Origin: Spartinivicinus poritis | GTDB lineage: Bacteria; Pseudomonadota; Gammaproteobacteria; Pseudomonadales; Zooshikellaceae | Assembly: GCF_028858535.1 (NCBI RefSeq) | Contig: NZ_JAPMOU010000005.1 | Span: 159,580-223,579, forward strand | DNA length: 64,000 bases | Direction of reading: 5' to 3' | Shown here: one piece after another, positions 30,841 through 40,700 of the stretch | Layout: every line of letters begins with the position of its first letter | Numbering within the stretch: the stretch's first letter is position 1 | Notes under the pieces: generated by a model | Told to the model about the DNA's origin: nothing | Database searches by the model: none | Seen by the model: only the letters and a program-made list of their open reading frames with translations | Program-made: the position numbers and the translations under genes

Positions 30841-31974
30841 ATGGAAGAAAAAGTCGAAATTCAGTCTGGCGCTCTAGCTTTTACGATCAATCATCAGCAA
30901 AATAGTCAGCACTATAGTCTGTTTGATTTGCTAACTTTTGGTGCTAGACAAAACCCTAAGCGTGGCTATTTATTTATTTCAAAAGTATTAGGTAAACATA
31001 TCCCTTGTCGGCCCTCCTTAATGAAAAAAACCTACGGTCATCTGGCTGAAACAATTCAGTTGATAGGGGATGCCTGTTTAGTAGTCGGTTTAGCTGAAAC
31101 TGCTACTGGCCTAGGTGCAGGCGTAGCGGAAGCATTGGTAAAACCAGGATATAACCTGTTGTATACTCATACCACACGATATCAATTAACCGATGTGCCC
31201 GTTATATTCAGTATCGATGAAAGCCACAGTCATGCGCCTGCACATATTGTTTATCAACCAGCTCAGCAAATGAAAGTTAAGCAGGTACAAACGGCAGTTT
31301 TAGTCGATGATGAAATTACCACTGGTAATACTCTGATCCAATTGTCAGAAAAGTTAATCGATTATGTAGAAGACTTGCAAAAAATTGTATGGGTTAGTCT
31401 GGTTAGCTGGTTATCTGAGCAGCGTAAAGCAGAGATACAGCAGTTATTAGCAGGTGTTGAAGTATCCTTTGTTTGTTTGGTGGCAGGAGACTTCCATTTT
31501 ACCCCAAGCACGGAGTTTTCCTGTGATTTGCCTGCCAGGGCTCAACAACACATTTCTCAGCAAGCGGTATTGGCTGAAATACGTAGAGGTATTACTTTTA
31601 ATGAAGAGGTCAATTGCTTTTATAAGTTAAGTGGAATGCCTTTTACATTGGATGATCTGGCTAAGGCCGACAAATATACTGTGCTAGGTTATGGCGAATT
31701 TTTATATCAACCCTATAAGCTGGCAGAACAGATGGAAAGTCAGGGGCTTGATGTCGTGTTTCAGTCAACAACACGCTCCCCGATTCTAGAAGGAGATGGA
31801 ATTAAACGAAAGGAAGTATTTGCCGTTGAAGGTGGTTATGAAAACTACGTTTATAATCGTCCTGAAGAACGTACGACAATAATTGCTTATGAAACCTATG
31901 CTCAATATCAGAGCTGTGGTCTAGCTAATCAAATAGACTGTATCCCTGTTATTCAACAGCTGGTCGAGGTGTAA
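30841..31974 (+). CDS. Ter-associated phosphoribosyltransferase with C-terminal TRSP-type domain
   Basis: From ATG 30841 the protein is 377 residues. The core is a type I phosphoribosyltransferase fold with the PRPP loop VLVDDEITTGNT near residues 152-163. A separate C-terminal part (about 235-377, with TVLGYGEFLYQP and STTRSPI) fits the TRSP domain fused to such enzymes in Ter clusters. A TTG at 30829 would add four residues but lacks a spaced binding site. It begins a four-gene run that ends 2-20 bp apart or overlaps, as in the predicted nucleoside-like-metabolite pathway described for Ter systems by Anantharaman, Iyer and Aravind. The real substrate is unknown. Confidence 0.82.
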   Translation: MEEKVEIQSGALAFTINHQQNSQHYSLFDLLTFGARQNPKRGYLFISKVLGKHIPCRPSLMKKTYGHLAETIQLIGDACLVVGLAETATGLGAGVAEALVKPGYNLLYTHTTRYQLTDVPVIFSIDESHSHAPAHIVYQPAQQMKVKQVQTAVLVDDEITTGNTLIQLSEKLIDYVEDLQKIVWVSLVSWLSEQRKAEIQQLLAGVEVSFVCLVAGDFHFTPSTEFSCDLPARAQQHISQQAVLAEIRRGITFNEEVNCFYKLSGMPFTLDDLAKADKYTVLGYGEFLYQPYKLAEQMESQGLDVVFQSTTRSPILEGDGIKRKEVFAVEGGYENYVYNRPEERTTIIAYETYAQYQSCGLANQIDCIPVIQQLVEV

Positions 31975-31976
31975 AG

Positions 31977-32723
31977 ATGTCACTTGTTGTATTTACCGAT
32001 ATTGATGACACGCTAATACAAACGGAGCGGAAGTGTTCAGTCAGTGACAAGCTGCACCCAGGGGCCGTTGATCGAGATGGGCAAGTTATTTCGTTTTATA
32101 CAGAAAAGCAGCATAGATTAATAAACTTATTGGGTGATGGTAAATTGATTCCAGTAACAGGAAGAAATTATGCTGCGCTCTGTCGTACCCGGTTTTCATT
32201 TAATCATGAAATAGTGATTAATCATGGGGCATTAGTGCTTAATCAAGATCGAACCATTGATAATGGCTGGTTGCAAGTTATTGAGTTAACGCTGGCTCCA
32301 TGGCAGGAGCTATTAGCAGAGTGGACAAGGCAGGTTCAGGTAATAATTGATCAACAACAGTTACCATTACGAACCAAAGTGATTACTGATTTTGATATAA
32401 ACTGCTATGTGAGTATAAAGGTAGACAATCACGTTAATAAGATAGAGGACTTCTATTCATTATTAGAACCTATGATTAATGAGGTAAATGGCCTGGAAGG
32501 AGCGCGGGTTCATATTAACGGTCGAAATATGGCTCTATTGCCACCTTATGCTTCGAAAGCTAAAGCGGTTAATTATTTAAAGCAAAAATATCAAATGCTA
32601 GATGAACATACATTATTTGTTGGGGCAGGGGATAGTTTAAGTGATATAGAGTTTATGAAGGCCTGTGATTATCTGGTAGTGCCACAAAACAGTCAAATCA
32701 CCGAACAAGCTTTTAACAAGTAA
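31977..32723 (+). CDS. HAD-superfamily phosphatase of the Ter-linked module
   Basis: The 248-residue protein has HAD motif I at the N-terminus (FTDIDDTLI, nucleophile Asp8 with Asp10), motif II in IPVTGR, and motif IV GAGDSLSD near residue 215. A Cof-type cap lies between. It is probably a sugar- or nucleotide-phosphate phosphatase. It starts 2 bp after the phosphoribosyltransferase stop and is followed 18 bp later by the StiP-like gene, so it belongs to the same operon. Confidence 0.85.
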   Translation: MSLVVFTDIDDTLIQTERKCSVSDKLHPGAVDRDGQVISFYTEKQHRLINLLGDGKLIPVTGRNYAALCRTRFSFNHEIVINHGALVLNQDRTIDNGWLQVIELTLAPWQELLAEWTRQVQVIIDQQQLPLRTKVITDFDINCYVSIKVDNHVNKIEDFYSLLEPMINEVNGLEGARVHINGRNMALLPPYASKAKAVNYLKQKYQMLDEHTLFVGAGDSLSDIEFMKACDYLVVPQNSQITEQAFNK

Positions 32724-32741
32724 GAACAAGTGGGAAGTGGT

Positions 32742-33854
32742 ATGGGGCAACAACAATTGTTAACAGGCAGCTATCACCCAGAAGATTGTCAGTTTCTTTT
32801 GCAAGAAGCCGAAGGTGTAGAGTTACTGACAGTAGAGGAAAAAGAACAGCGTTTACAATCGGGTATCCATTACTCGCAGATGGTATCTATCGAGCAGGCT
32901 CCTACTCAAGCTTATCTTGAGATCTTTTATAAATTAACAGCTAAATATAAAAACAGACTGGCAACAGAAATTATACAACTGGCTAAATTACTTCAGCAAA
33001 CAGTTGGTCGTTCAATTACGTTGGTTTCTTTGGCGAGAGCTGGCACTCCAATTGGTATTTTACTCAAGCGTGCTTTATTAGCATTAGGCAGTGTTTCTTC
33101 AGTACAGCACTATTCTATTTCTATTATTCGTGGCAAGGGAATTGATGAAGCGGCTTTGGCGTATTTACAAGCCAGTGGTGTGAAGGCTGAGTCTATTGTA
33201 TTTGTTGATGGTTGGACGGCAAAAGGCGCGATTACGCGAGAATTAAAGCAGGCAATAGCAGACTGGAATATAAACAATAAAGACTACCAACTCAGTGATA
33301 AGCTATGTGTGGTATCAGATATTGGTTTCACAGCTCATTATGTGGCTACTTATGATGATTATGTGATCCCTTCTGGTATTTTAAATAGCACTGTATCGGG
33401 CTTGGTTTCAAGAACTATTCGTAACCCAGATGTGATGGGCTTTCATCAATGTGTCACCTATCATGATTTACAAAACCATGATTTAAGTAATTGGTTTATT
33501 GAAGAAGTTGCCAGTGAAATTACCCAGTTGAATACAGCTGTATTAAAAACACCAGAAATACTCGATCCACAATTACAACAAAGACAGCATCAGGTTGTAT
33601 TAGCGTATTTAACTCAAGTTATGAAATCGCATGATATTACCGATATTAATAAAGTGAAACCAGGTATTGCAGAAGCTACTCGGGTCATGTTGCGCCGGAT
33701 TCCTGATTTATTGATTTTAAAAAATAGGCATCAAGAAGATGTTGAACATTTGTTAATGTTGGCAGAAGAAAAGCAAATTAGCGTTGCATTTGATCCCACC
33801 ATGCCATTTAATGCATTGGCCTTGATTAAAGATTTAACAAGGAATCAGCTATGA
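32742..33854 (+). CDS. StiP-type phosphoribosyltransferase/PELOTA-like protein
   Basis: From ATG 32742 (MGQQQLLTGSYHPEDCQFLL) the protein is 370 residues, with a gggaag site in front. The first ~270 residues match the family named StiP or PRTase_1 in databases, with VSLARAGTPIGILLKRAL and a PRPP-loop-like IVFVDGWTAKGAI. The last ~90 residues (ATRVMLRRIPDLLILKNRH...VEHLLMLAEEKQISVAF) resemble a PELOTA-type RNA-binding fold. StiP is annotated as a cysteine protease in some databases, but the phosphoribosyltransferase reading fits the context better. It overlaps the next gene by 4 bp (ATGA). Confidence 0.8.
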   Translation: MGQQQLLTGSYHPEDCQFLLQEAEGVELLTVEEKEQRLQSGIHYSQMVSIEQAPTQAYLEIFYKLTAKYKNRLATEIIQLAKLLQQTVGRSITLVSLARAGTPIGILLKRALLALGSVSSVQHYSISIIRGKGIDEAALAYLQASGVKAESIVFVDGWTAKGAITRELKQAIADWNINNKDYQLSDKLCVVSDIGFTAHYVATYDDYVIPSGILNSTVSGLVSRTIRNPDVMGFHQCVTYHDLQNHDLSNWFIEEVASEITQLNTAVLKTPEILDPQLQQRQHQVVLAYLTQVMKSHDITDINKVKPGIAEATRVMLRRIPDLLILKNRHQEDVEHLLMLAEEKQISVAFDPTMPFNALALIKDLTRNQL

Positions 33855-34729
33855 AAAAACATGCTGAGCAACTGTATTATCGATTAGGGGCAACACTATA
33901 TATGCCCGCGATCAGACCTGATCTTGCGCAGAAATTAACAACAACTCAGGCCGGATCAGTGGTGCTCTGTACAGAAGATGCTATTTCGGAGTCTCAAATT
34001 GAAGAGGCATTAAAAAATATTAATAAGCTGTTGATGAGTTTTCCTCAAATCAATACTAATGTATTTATTCGAGCTCGCTCACCACAGGTTTTAGCTAATT
34101 TGCTGGCACTGGATACGATTGATCAAATTAAGGGGTTTGTTATCCCGAAAATTGATCACAGCAATGTACATGAATATAAAGAAGCTGTTGAGGATTCTGG
34201 TAAAAATGCCTTTTATTTAATGCCAACCATTGAAACTGAAATAGCCTTTGATAATCAAGAGTTAATCCAATTACGAAAGTTTATTGATACATTTCCTGTC
34301 GGCATTCCTTGTTTTAGAATAGGGGGCAACGACTTATTAAGCCTGCTTGGTATAAAAAGACCCGACTATGTAACGATTTATGAAACGCCTGTGCGAATTG
34401 CCATTGACAACTGCATTACTGCTTTTAGGCCCTTTGGTTATCAATTATCAGCACCAGTATTTGAATATATTGATGATAAAAACTTACCTTTATTAAAAAA
34501 AGAACTGATGCTTGATCGTGCTTACGGTTTTCTTAATAAAACGGCTATTCATCCTGTTCAAGTTGACTTGATTCAGGAAATTCTTTCTGTCAAAAACGAA
34601 GAGCTTGACTTAGCTAAAAAAATTATTCTGCATCAAGATAAAGCTGTATTTAAAGCCGATGGGCAAATGTGCGAGCCGTCCACTCATATCAATTGGGCAA
34701 AGAAAGTGCTTGCCATTGATAGGAGATAG
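33851..34729 (+). CDS. HpcH/HpaI aldolase / citrate-lyase-beta-like protein
   Basis: The 292-residue TIM-barrel protein has the metal and substrate motifs of the family: FVIPKIDHSN near residue 96, LMPTIETEIAF near 118 and FRIGGNDLLSLLG near 157, then KTAIHPVQV near the end. These enzymes cleave or form C-C bonds with oxaloacetate/pyruvate-type partners using a divalent metal. Translational coupling to the StiP-like gene (4-bp overlap) and co-occurrence with two phosphoribosyltransferases and a HAD phosphatase place it in the Ter-linked module. The substrate is unknown. Confidence 0.84.
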   Translation: MKKHAEQLYYRLGATLYMPAIRPDLAQKLTTTQAGSVVLCTEDAISESQIEEALKNINKLLMSFPQINTNVFIRARSPQVLANLLALDTIDQIKGFVIPKIDHSNVHEYKEAVEDSGKNAFYLMPTIETEIAFDNQELIQLRKFIDTFPVGIPCFRIGGNDLLSLLGIKRPDYVTIYETPVRIAIDNCITAFRPFGYQLSAPVFEYIDDKNLPLLKKELMLDRAYGFLNKTAIHPVQVDLIQEILSVKNEELDLAKKIILHQDKAVFKADGQMCEPSTHINWAKKVLAIDRR

Positions 34730-34735
34730 CTATAA

Positions 34736-35014
34736 ATGGAAGATTCTCGAATCAATAAGTCATCCTGGAATAAAGTTTGTGCCACACTTGTTCAGCAGGC
34801 TAGGCAGAAAAATAATCTCACATTTCGAGATTTGGCTGAATTAATTAAACAAAAAACGAGTATTGATATAGAACCAAATAACTTAGCCAATCGAGTTAAT
34901 CGGGGTAACTTTTCAGCATCACTATTACTGGCCGCCTTTTTTGCGATGGAAGAACCATTGCCAAGAAGTAATGAGTTAGAAAATATAGTCGTTAAGGTAT
35001 TTGAACAACCATAA
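34736..35014 (+). CDS. Small DUF6471-like helix-turn-helix protein
   Basis: The 92-residue protein contains WNKVCATLVQQARQKNNLTFRDLAELI followed by NNLANRVNRGNFSASLLLAAFFAME. This is the pattern of DUF6471-type small XRE-like proteins (early-helix LTFRDLAE, recognition-helix region NLANRVNRG). It starts 6 bp after the aldolase-like gene and may be the local regulator of the module or ter operon. The family call is from pattern memory. Confidence 0.68.
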   Translation: MEDSRINKSSWNKVCATLVQQARQKNNLTFRDLAELIKQKTSIDIEPNNLANRVNRGNFSASLLLAAFFAMEEPLPRSNELENIVVKVFEQP

Positions 35015-35061
35015 CCTTGATTAGACGAGAGTACGCTATAAACTAGTTTTATTTAAAGCTT

Positions 35062-35418
35062 ATGTCAATCTCACTTTCCATAGTTGTATTTATATTGCCG
35101 TTAATTGCTTGTTTGTTGATTTGTTGGCTGGTAGGCGAGTTGCTTAGAGAGTTTTTAGCAAGTAGTAAGCAGTTGATAGTGGCTACTATTTTAGCTGCTT
35201 TAACCATTTTTCATTTGGTTATAGCAGGCCCATTTGAGTATCGAGCACAATGGGGGCTTTATGCTTTACTACCAGGTATTGGGCTCGTGTTGTTAGTATT
35301 GCCTGAAGTAGGCAATATAGTAAACATAAGAGCAAAAAAACTACTGCCTGAAGAAGTGTGGAGCACTGCTGGTATCTTACTCCTTGTCGTGCCTTTAGTG
35401 AGGTGGGTGGTTAGATAG
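35062..35418 (+). CDS. Small hydrophobic membrane protein, unknown
   Basis: The 118-residue protein is almost entirely hydrophobic, with three to four predicted helices (LSIVVFILPLIACLLICWLV, ATILAALTIFHLVIA, ALLPGIGLVLLVLP, AGILLLVVPLV). No family was recognised. It is 47 bp downstream of the DUF6471-like gene and convergent with the next gene. Confidence 0.6.
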   Translation: MSISLSIVVFILPLIACLLICWLVGELLREFLASSKQLIVATILAALTIFHLVIAGPFEYRAQWGLYALLPGIGLVLLVLPEVGNIVNIRAKKLLPEEVWSTAGILLLVVPLVRWVVR

Positions 35419-35437
35419 AAGGCAACGATATACTTAT

Positions 35438-35986
35438 TTACTTGTTGAACTTGAGAGCTTTAATTAAGTTATTTATTTCCTGGCATGAGGGATGATCTTT
35501 ATCACAAGTAGTATAGATTTCTATAATATAGGAATCTTTAAATGTCGCATAGCTTTGTTCTAGGGTTATAACTGTTGGATCATATTTAATAGTGGTACTA
35601 ATTTTGTCAAATTCTATACCACTGATTGCCTGGGTGGCCGTATTATAAGGCGTGTCAGGGTCAGGTAATTTATTTTTAAGCAGGTAGTTTTTTGCAGAGG
35701 TTATGCCTTCAATGGCATCTATAGGAATAAGGCTAATAGCGATAACGCTATTTGTGTTTTTCTTATTTGCTTCAAACATGACCTCTTGATCTAGCTTCAA
35801 GTGATAAGCAACCTGACTTCCCATGGCTTGTTGATTTTGGATATTAGCATCAAGAATCTCCCAAGACTTATCCAGGGTCACTGATAGAGAAATCGACCCT
35901 GTTGCTAAGGCCAAGCTAGTTGGGATAACAGCTAGTAAGCTAATAAGAAAAAAACGGCTAGCTAATAACATAGCATTTTGACTCAC
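35438..35986 (-). CDS. Secreted protein of unknown function
   Basis: A probable signal peptide (MLLASRFFLISLLAVIPTSLALA) precedes a 160-residue mature region with no recognised domain. Two late cysteines (TTCDKDHPSCQE) could form a disulfide. The reading begins at GTG 35986; ATG 35971 gives a more conventional signal peptide. It is an orphan, convergent with the preceding membrane protein gene. Confidence 0.65.
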   Translation of the reverse strand: MSQNAMLLASRFFLISLLAVIPTSLALATGSISLSVTLDKSWEILDANIQNQQAMGSQVAYHLKLDQEVMFEANKKNTNSVIAISLIPIDAIEGITSAKNYLLKNKLPDPDTPYNTATQAISGIEFDKISTTIKYDPTVITLEQSYATFKDSYIIEIYTTCDKDHPSCQEINNLIKALKFNK

Positions 35987-36390
35987 TTTATACTATTCGC
36001 AAATTGCACGGTCAGTAGTAAAGTATAGCTAGCGATAGCGTTATTTTATAACTTTTCTATGAATTAATATAAACTAGTGAGCTACTACAGTGATTTTAAT
36101 CCAATGGTCTTTTCTGCCGCAAAGTATTAAATAATCCTTTAATGATAAATTCCTGTTAACATAAGTAGTGGCAATATTGCTATAGTTGGTGTCAATATAT
36201 CGTTAAATAACTGTCATAACTGAGGTATCATGGAAAGTGACACGTACCAGGATGGTAATAAAAATATATTATCCGTTGTTGTATGGCGATAGGAAGACTG
36301 CTTTTAAAATTTTAGTTGTTGATGAAGAGTAAATTCCAGATTTTTTAGAGGTTAGGTTAATAGCTTTATTCTTTTAATGAGGAGTTATAG
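35987..36390. other. Intergenic region with possible receiver-domain relic
   Basis: About 400 bp without an intact gene. One reading at 36303-36374 gives FKILVVDEE, a stop, then IPDFLEVRL. This resembles the first strand and helix of a response-regulator receiver domain. It is too short to be functional and may be chance. The gagg-type binding site of the SMR gene lies at the right end. Confidence 0.25.
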
Positions 36391-36720
36391 ATGGTATACG
36401 TTTATCTAGCTATTGCCATTGTGGCCGAAGTGGCTGCTACCAGTGCATTAAAAGCATCAGAAGAGTTTACTAAGCTGATTCCCAGTTTAATTGTTGTAAT
36501 TGGTTATGGATTGGCATTTTATTTGTTAACCTTGGTGTTAAGAACCATGCCTGTTGGGATTGCATATGCAATATGGTCTGGGCTTGGCATTGTACTGGTT
36601 GCTATTGTAGGGGTGGTTGTTTATCGACAAGTACTTGATTTACCTGCAATAGTTGGGATGTTATTGATTGTTGTAGGCGTTATTATAATTAATGTATTCT
36701 CGAGAACAGTGGGTCATTGA
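36391..36720 (+). CDS. Small multidrug resistance (SMR/EmrE-type) transporter
   Basis: The 109-residue protein has four membrane helices with the essential membrane glutamate at residue 13 (AIVAEVAATSALKAS), the equivalent of EmrE Glu14. It also has the conserved GIAYAIWSGLGIVL loop-helix. These proteins form dual-topology dimers that exchange protons for cationic drugs or guanidinium. The SMR subtype (Qac-like versus Gdx) cannot be settled by eye; no guanidine riboswitch was seen upstream. It is a stand-alone gene. Confidence 0.92.
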   Translation: MVYVYLAIAIVAEVAATSALKASEEFTKLIPSLIVVIGYGLAFYLLTLVLRTMPVGIAYAIWSGLGIVLVAIVGVVVYRQVLDLPAIVGMLLIVVGVIIINVFSRTVGH

Positions 36721-36828
36721 CCCTTTTGCTTGGGTTGTTTTTATTTAGGCTGTCGTATTAAAACAAAATTGTTGCTGAGGCTGGAGCAATCCAGCCAGTC
36801 AGTTTTATCCATATTATCTACAAACTTT

Positions 36829-37563
36829 TTAAGATAAGGCTAAGTACAGGCTGCTGGCGAGGCAAGCACCTGCTATGGGACCTAACACGGGCACCCAAGC
36901 ATAATCCCATTGGCTGGTGCCTTTGTTACTAATGGGAAGCATTGCATGCATAATACGTGGGGCTAAGTCTCTGGCAGGATTAATCGCATAACCTGTGGTG
37001 CCACCTAGCGACATACCAATGACTACCACTAAAATAGCGACAGGTAATGCACCTAGCGAACCTAAACCAATGGTTGTATTAGCATCATTTAACTGCAGGG
37101 TAGGAGCAGAAAAATATAAGATGACAAATACTAACGCGAAGGTACCTACTAACTCTGAAAAGAAGTTACGTGGTAGATTGCGAATAGCTGGGCTAGTAGA
37201 AAATACGCCGAGTTTTGTATTTTTATCTTCTGTTGCATCAAAATGGTCTTTGTACACCAACCAGACAATTAAAGCACCTAAGGAGGCTCCGATCATTTGT
37301 GCTAAACAATAACTGGCAAGATTTTCCCAAGGAAATAAGCCAGCAAAAGCTAAACCTACTGATACTGCCGGGTTTAAATGAGCTCCACTCACTGGCCCTG
37401 CTACCACCACACCCGTAAAAACAGCAAAACCCCAGGCAAAAGTAATGACAATCCAGCCGCTATTATGGCCAATGGTTTTATTTAAGCTAACATTTGCTAC
37501 TACTCCACTGCCTAATAGGATTAAAAAAAATGTCCCTAGCAGCTCTGCTATAAAGGGAGTCAT
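36829..37563 (-). CDS. glpF: MIP-family channel, aquaglyceroporin type
   Basis: A six-helix MIP channel with two NPA boxes, HLNPAVS in the first half and AINPARDLAPR in the second. The Asp after the second NPAR and the preceding Gly-rich segment favour glycerol/small-solute passage over water-only transport. I place the start at ATG 37563 (MTPFIAELLGTFFLILLG), seven bases after a perfect ggagg; longer readings to 37632 include an unusual hydrophobic leader. No glpK or glpD gene is adjacent, so the physiological solute is uncertain. Confidence 0.88.
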   Translation of the reverse strand: MTPFIAELLGTFFLILLGSGVVANVSLNKTIGHNSGWIVITFAWGFAVFTGVVVAGPVSGAHLNPAVSVGLAFAGLFPWENLASYCLAQMIGASLGALIVWLVYKDHFDATEDKNTKLGVFSTSPAIRNLPRNFFSELVGTFALVFVILYFSAPTLQLNDANTTIGLGSLGALPVAILVVVIGMSLGGTTGYAINPARDLAPRIMHAMLPISNKGTSQWDYAWVPVLGPIAGACLASSLYLALS

Positions 37564-37703
37564 ATCCATACCTCCAAACCACATTGATTTTAAAAAAGAT
37601 ATGGTAATTAAAAAAGTGGCAATATATAGCAAGCTATTTTTGACTAAATAGTCGTTGTAAAATTGAAAAGCAATGTAAGGGTATTATTAAATCGAAGAGT
37701 TAA

Positions 37704-37720
37704 GGGGGCGTTTTGCCCCC
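37704..37720. terminator. GC-rich hairpin after the exeM-like gene
   Basis: Six G-C pairs (gggggc / gccccc) with a gtttt loop lie 12-28 bp past the stop of the leftward nuclease gene. There is no good T-run on the minus strand, so termination may be inefficient or Rho-assisted. Confidence 0.5.
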
Positions 37721-37731
37721 CCCATGGTAGG

Positions 37732-40700
37732 TTAGTGGAAAATAAACCAATTGCTATTGCTTGTAATGGTTAATGACCATGGTTGTCGCCAGTGGAGCTG
37801 GCGCTGGCGTTCGAACCAAAATAAGACCTTGGTCAGGCTATAAGCAGTGCGATTAACCTGTTGTTGACTGCTGTTGTTGCTCTGGTAGATGGCTTTTGCC
37901 TGATTGATGTGGTTAGCCAGCTTTTGTTGTGCGCTGACTGGAAAATACCACAATGGATGTGTTTTATTGGATAAGTTAAGCTGGTAGCTTGCCATTTCAA
38001 TAGTGGCTGCTAAGCCTGATTTGTAAACGACAGGACGAAATTGAGTAACTTTATCCAGCACTTGTTGTAAGTAATCAATTGCTGTATCGACCTGTTGTTG
38101 AGAGGCTTTTTTATCAGTTTGGACTTCCATTGCCTGAAGTAAATATTGGGTAAGAGACCATTTCAATGAGTAAGGGTAAAAGTTCCAGACATCATTAATC
38201 ACGACTCTTTGATAAACAATCCAGGCTTGCTCTATCAGTTGGTTGAGCTCTGTCTTAATGACTTGTTTAGGCTCAAATTGAAGTTCGATAATGATGGGGT
38301 CATGATCAGAGGCGCTAAACAAATTATCAGATTTTGGCAGTTGACCAGAATACTTACGGCTATATTCAAACAGGCTGTTCTCAACAGAGTTGATATGCCA
38401 GTCGACAATATCAACGACTTTATTAGCTAATGCTGGCGAAGCCAGCGCATGATCTAAGTTACCTAACTCGCCTTCATAGCTGTAACTGAAAGTCTTATTA
38501 CCATGGAGTGTTGTGTTTAAATTGATTAAACCGTAACCTGTGGTAACAGTTTGAGGTGCCTGCCAAGGTTTTCCTGCTAACACCGTTTGAACTGCTGTGT
38601 TGATTGGGCGTGCTGCTTGATTTGCTGGGAAATTGGTGAGAGTAAGCAGGGGATCCTCTTGGCCGTATGCATTTAAGTCACCCAAAACAAGAATATTATC
38701 ACCAAGTGATTTCTTATGTTGTGTTAGGTATTCACCTAACCGATAAGCAGCTGATACCCTTAACTCATTACAACTGCCTTGTAAATCATCAATATAGTTA
38801 GAAGCAGTTGGTTTGCCTGTGACCCGTCCTCTGCTATCAAGCGGTATTTTTCCATCGACAGCATATTCTAGGTAATCTTCAAGGCACATAGAACCTTTGG
38901 ATTTAAAGTGATTAACAACAACGGATAATGTTTCTCCTGATTGGGTTTTAAAGGTTTGAATTAAGCTGTCACGTTGTCCTTTATTAAAATTACGTTGCTT
39001 GTCTTCAGTGGAAGTGACTGTGAATTGTTGATGGGGCATAGTGACGATATGGGGGGTATCTGCTAAAGCAACTTGGCTAGGGCGGTATAAAATGCCTACC
39101 GCAATTGCATCATTACCAATATAAGTTGAAGAGCTGGGTTTAATAAATTGATAATGATCGTCAGGGTTGCTCATGGCTTGGTTAAGTGCAGTGACTAACG
39201 AATAGATAGCGCTGTTTGCAGTAAAACCATTATTTTCAATTTCCATTAGGCCAATAATGTCAGCATCCATTGCTATCAAGGCATTGACAATTTTCGTTTG
39301 TTGCAGCGTAAAGTCAGCTAAGCTAGTGGCTCCCCGATTTTGGTTATTGGCAGGGTTGGGAGCAGCTTCAGGTACAACTCGATTAAAGTAGTTCAGAACA
39401 TTGAAGCTGGTAACGCGTAAGTTGCCGTGTTGTTTGATCGGTGGGGTTGCTTGTCGAGGATAATGAGTGTGATCAAAGGCATTATCAGCAATCAGTTGTG
39501 TAGGAATAACACTATATTGACCATAAGCATACTTAATGACTCCAGTTAGCTGGTCAATAGTGTCACCAATACGAATATAAAACTGGTTAGGTTCAAATGG
39601 AGGATAAAAGCTAATTACTCCATTTTGTTGTTTATGGTCAGTTTCGATAGTGATTTGATTTTGCTGGTTTGCTTTTGCCAGCTGCTTAGCTTCTTCGCTC
39701 AGTGCAGGGAATAACTGCGTTGGTTTATATAAGGGGGAACCTTGAGTAAGGACCATATCATTACGTCGGCTGTTAAAGTTGAATCCATAGTTTTTGGTGA
39801 CGGTTAATGCCGCATCACCTTGCCAGCGGACTTGCATACCTTCATAAGGTTCTAGTGCTTGTAATGACGTATCTGCGGCTAACTCTACAATACGCGTACT
39901 GTCTTGGTGTTGATTGGCCTGGGCACAAACCTGGGCTTGTTTCAACACCAGTTGTGTTTCGTTATAGTGCTCTTTAACTAAACCTTGCACTCGCACTTTG
40001 TCGCCAACATTTACTGCAACTGTGGGGTTGCCAAAAATGAAGATGCCTTCTGAGGTGTTTGGGTCTGCATCTTCATCATAGATTTCTTCCTGAATAAAAA
40101 AGCCTTGATAACGGTTGGAAGTTAACTGAGTGACAATGCCTTCTACCAATACGTTATTATCACTTTGTCGCTTACCGGCTGGAATGAATGGGCTGCGCTT
40201 GCCAGGTCCTTGGATCTGGCTTATCAGGGAAACATCGCCTGTTGTGCAGCTGATAGTGTTTTGGCTGGGTGTGCCAAAGGCAACACTGCCTAGTGTTTCA
40301 GCCATTACCTCAGAGCTGCTTGCAGGAGAAAATTGCCACTGAATGGACTGATATTGCTGACTGGCTTTTCCAATAGTGCGTTGAATGACTTGGTCTTTAC
40401 CAAAATTATTGCGTTTACCTGGGGTGCCAATAATGTCCAGCAGCTGTTGGTTATTGAATAATGCAATGGGGTCATCTCCATTGAAATTAATTACTGAGTC
40501 ATTTGTGACCAGTTGAGCTTTGCTCTGAATAGCACTATCTGCTTTTGCATGACTGATAACGTAGGTGGTTTTAGCGGCGAGGGTACCATTGAGAGAAAGC
40601 GTAGCGGTTTTATTTGGGTCACCATTGGTGTATTTCGTCAGCTGGTAATCAGTTAGATTAATTGGCTGTGAAGTGGGGTTGTATAACTCAATTGCCTTAT

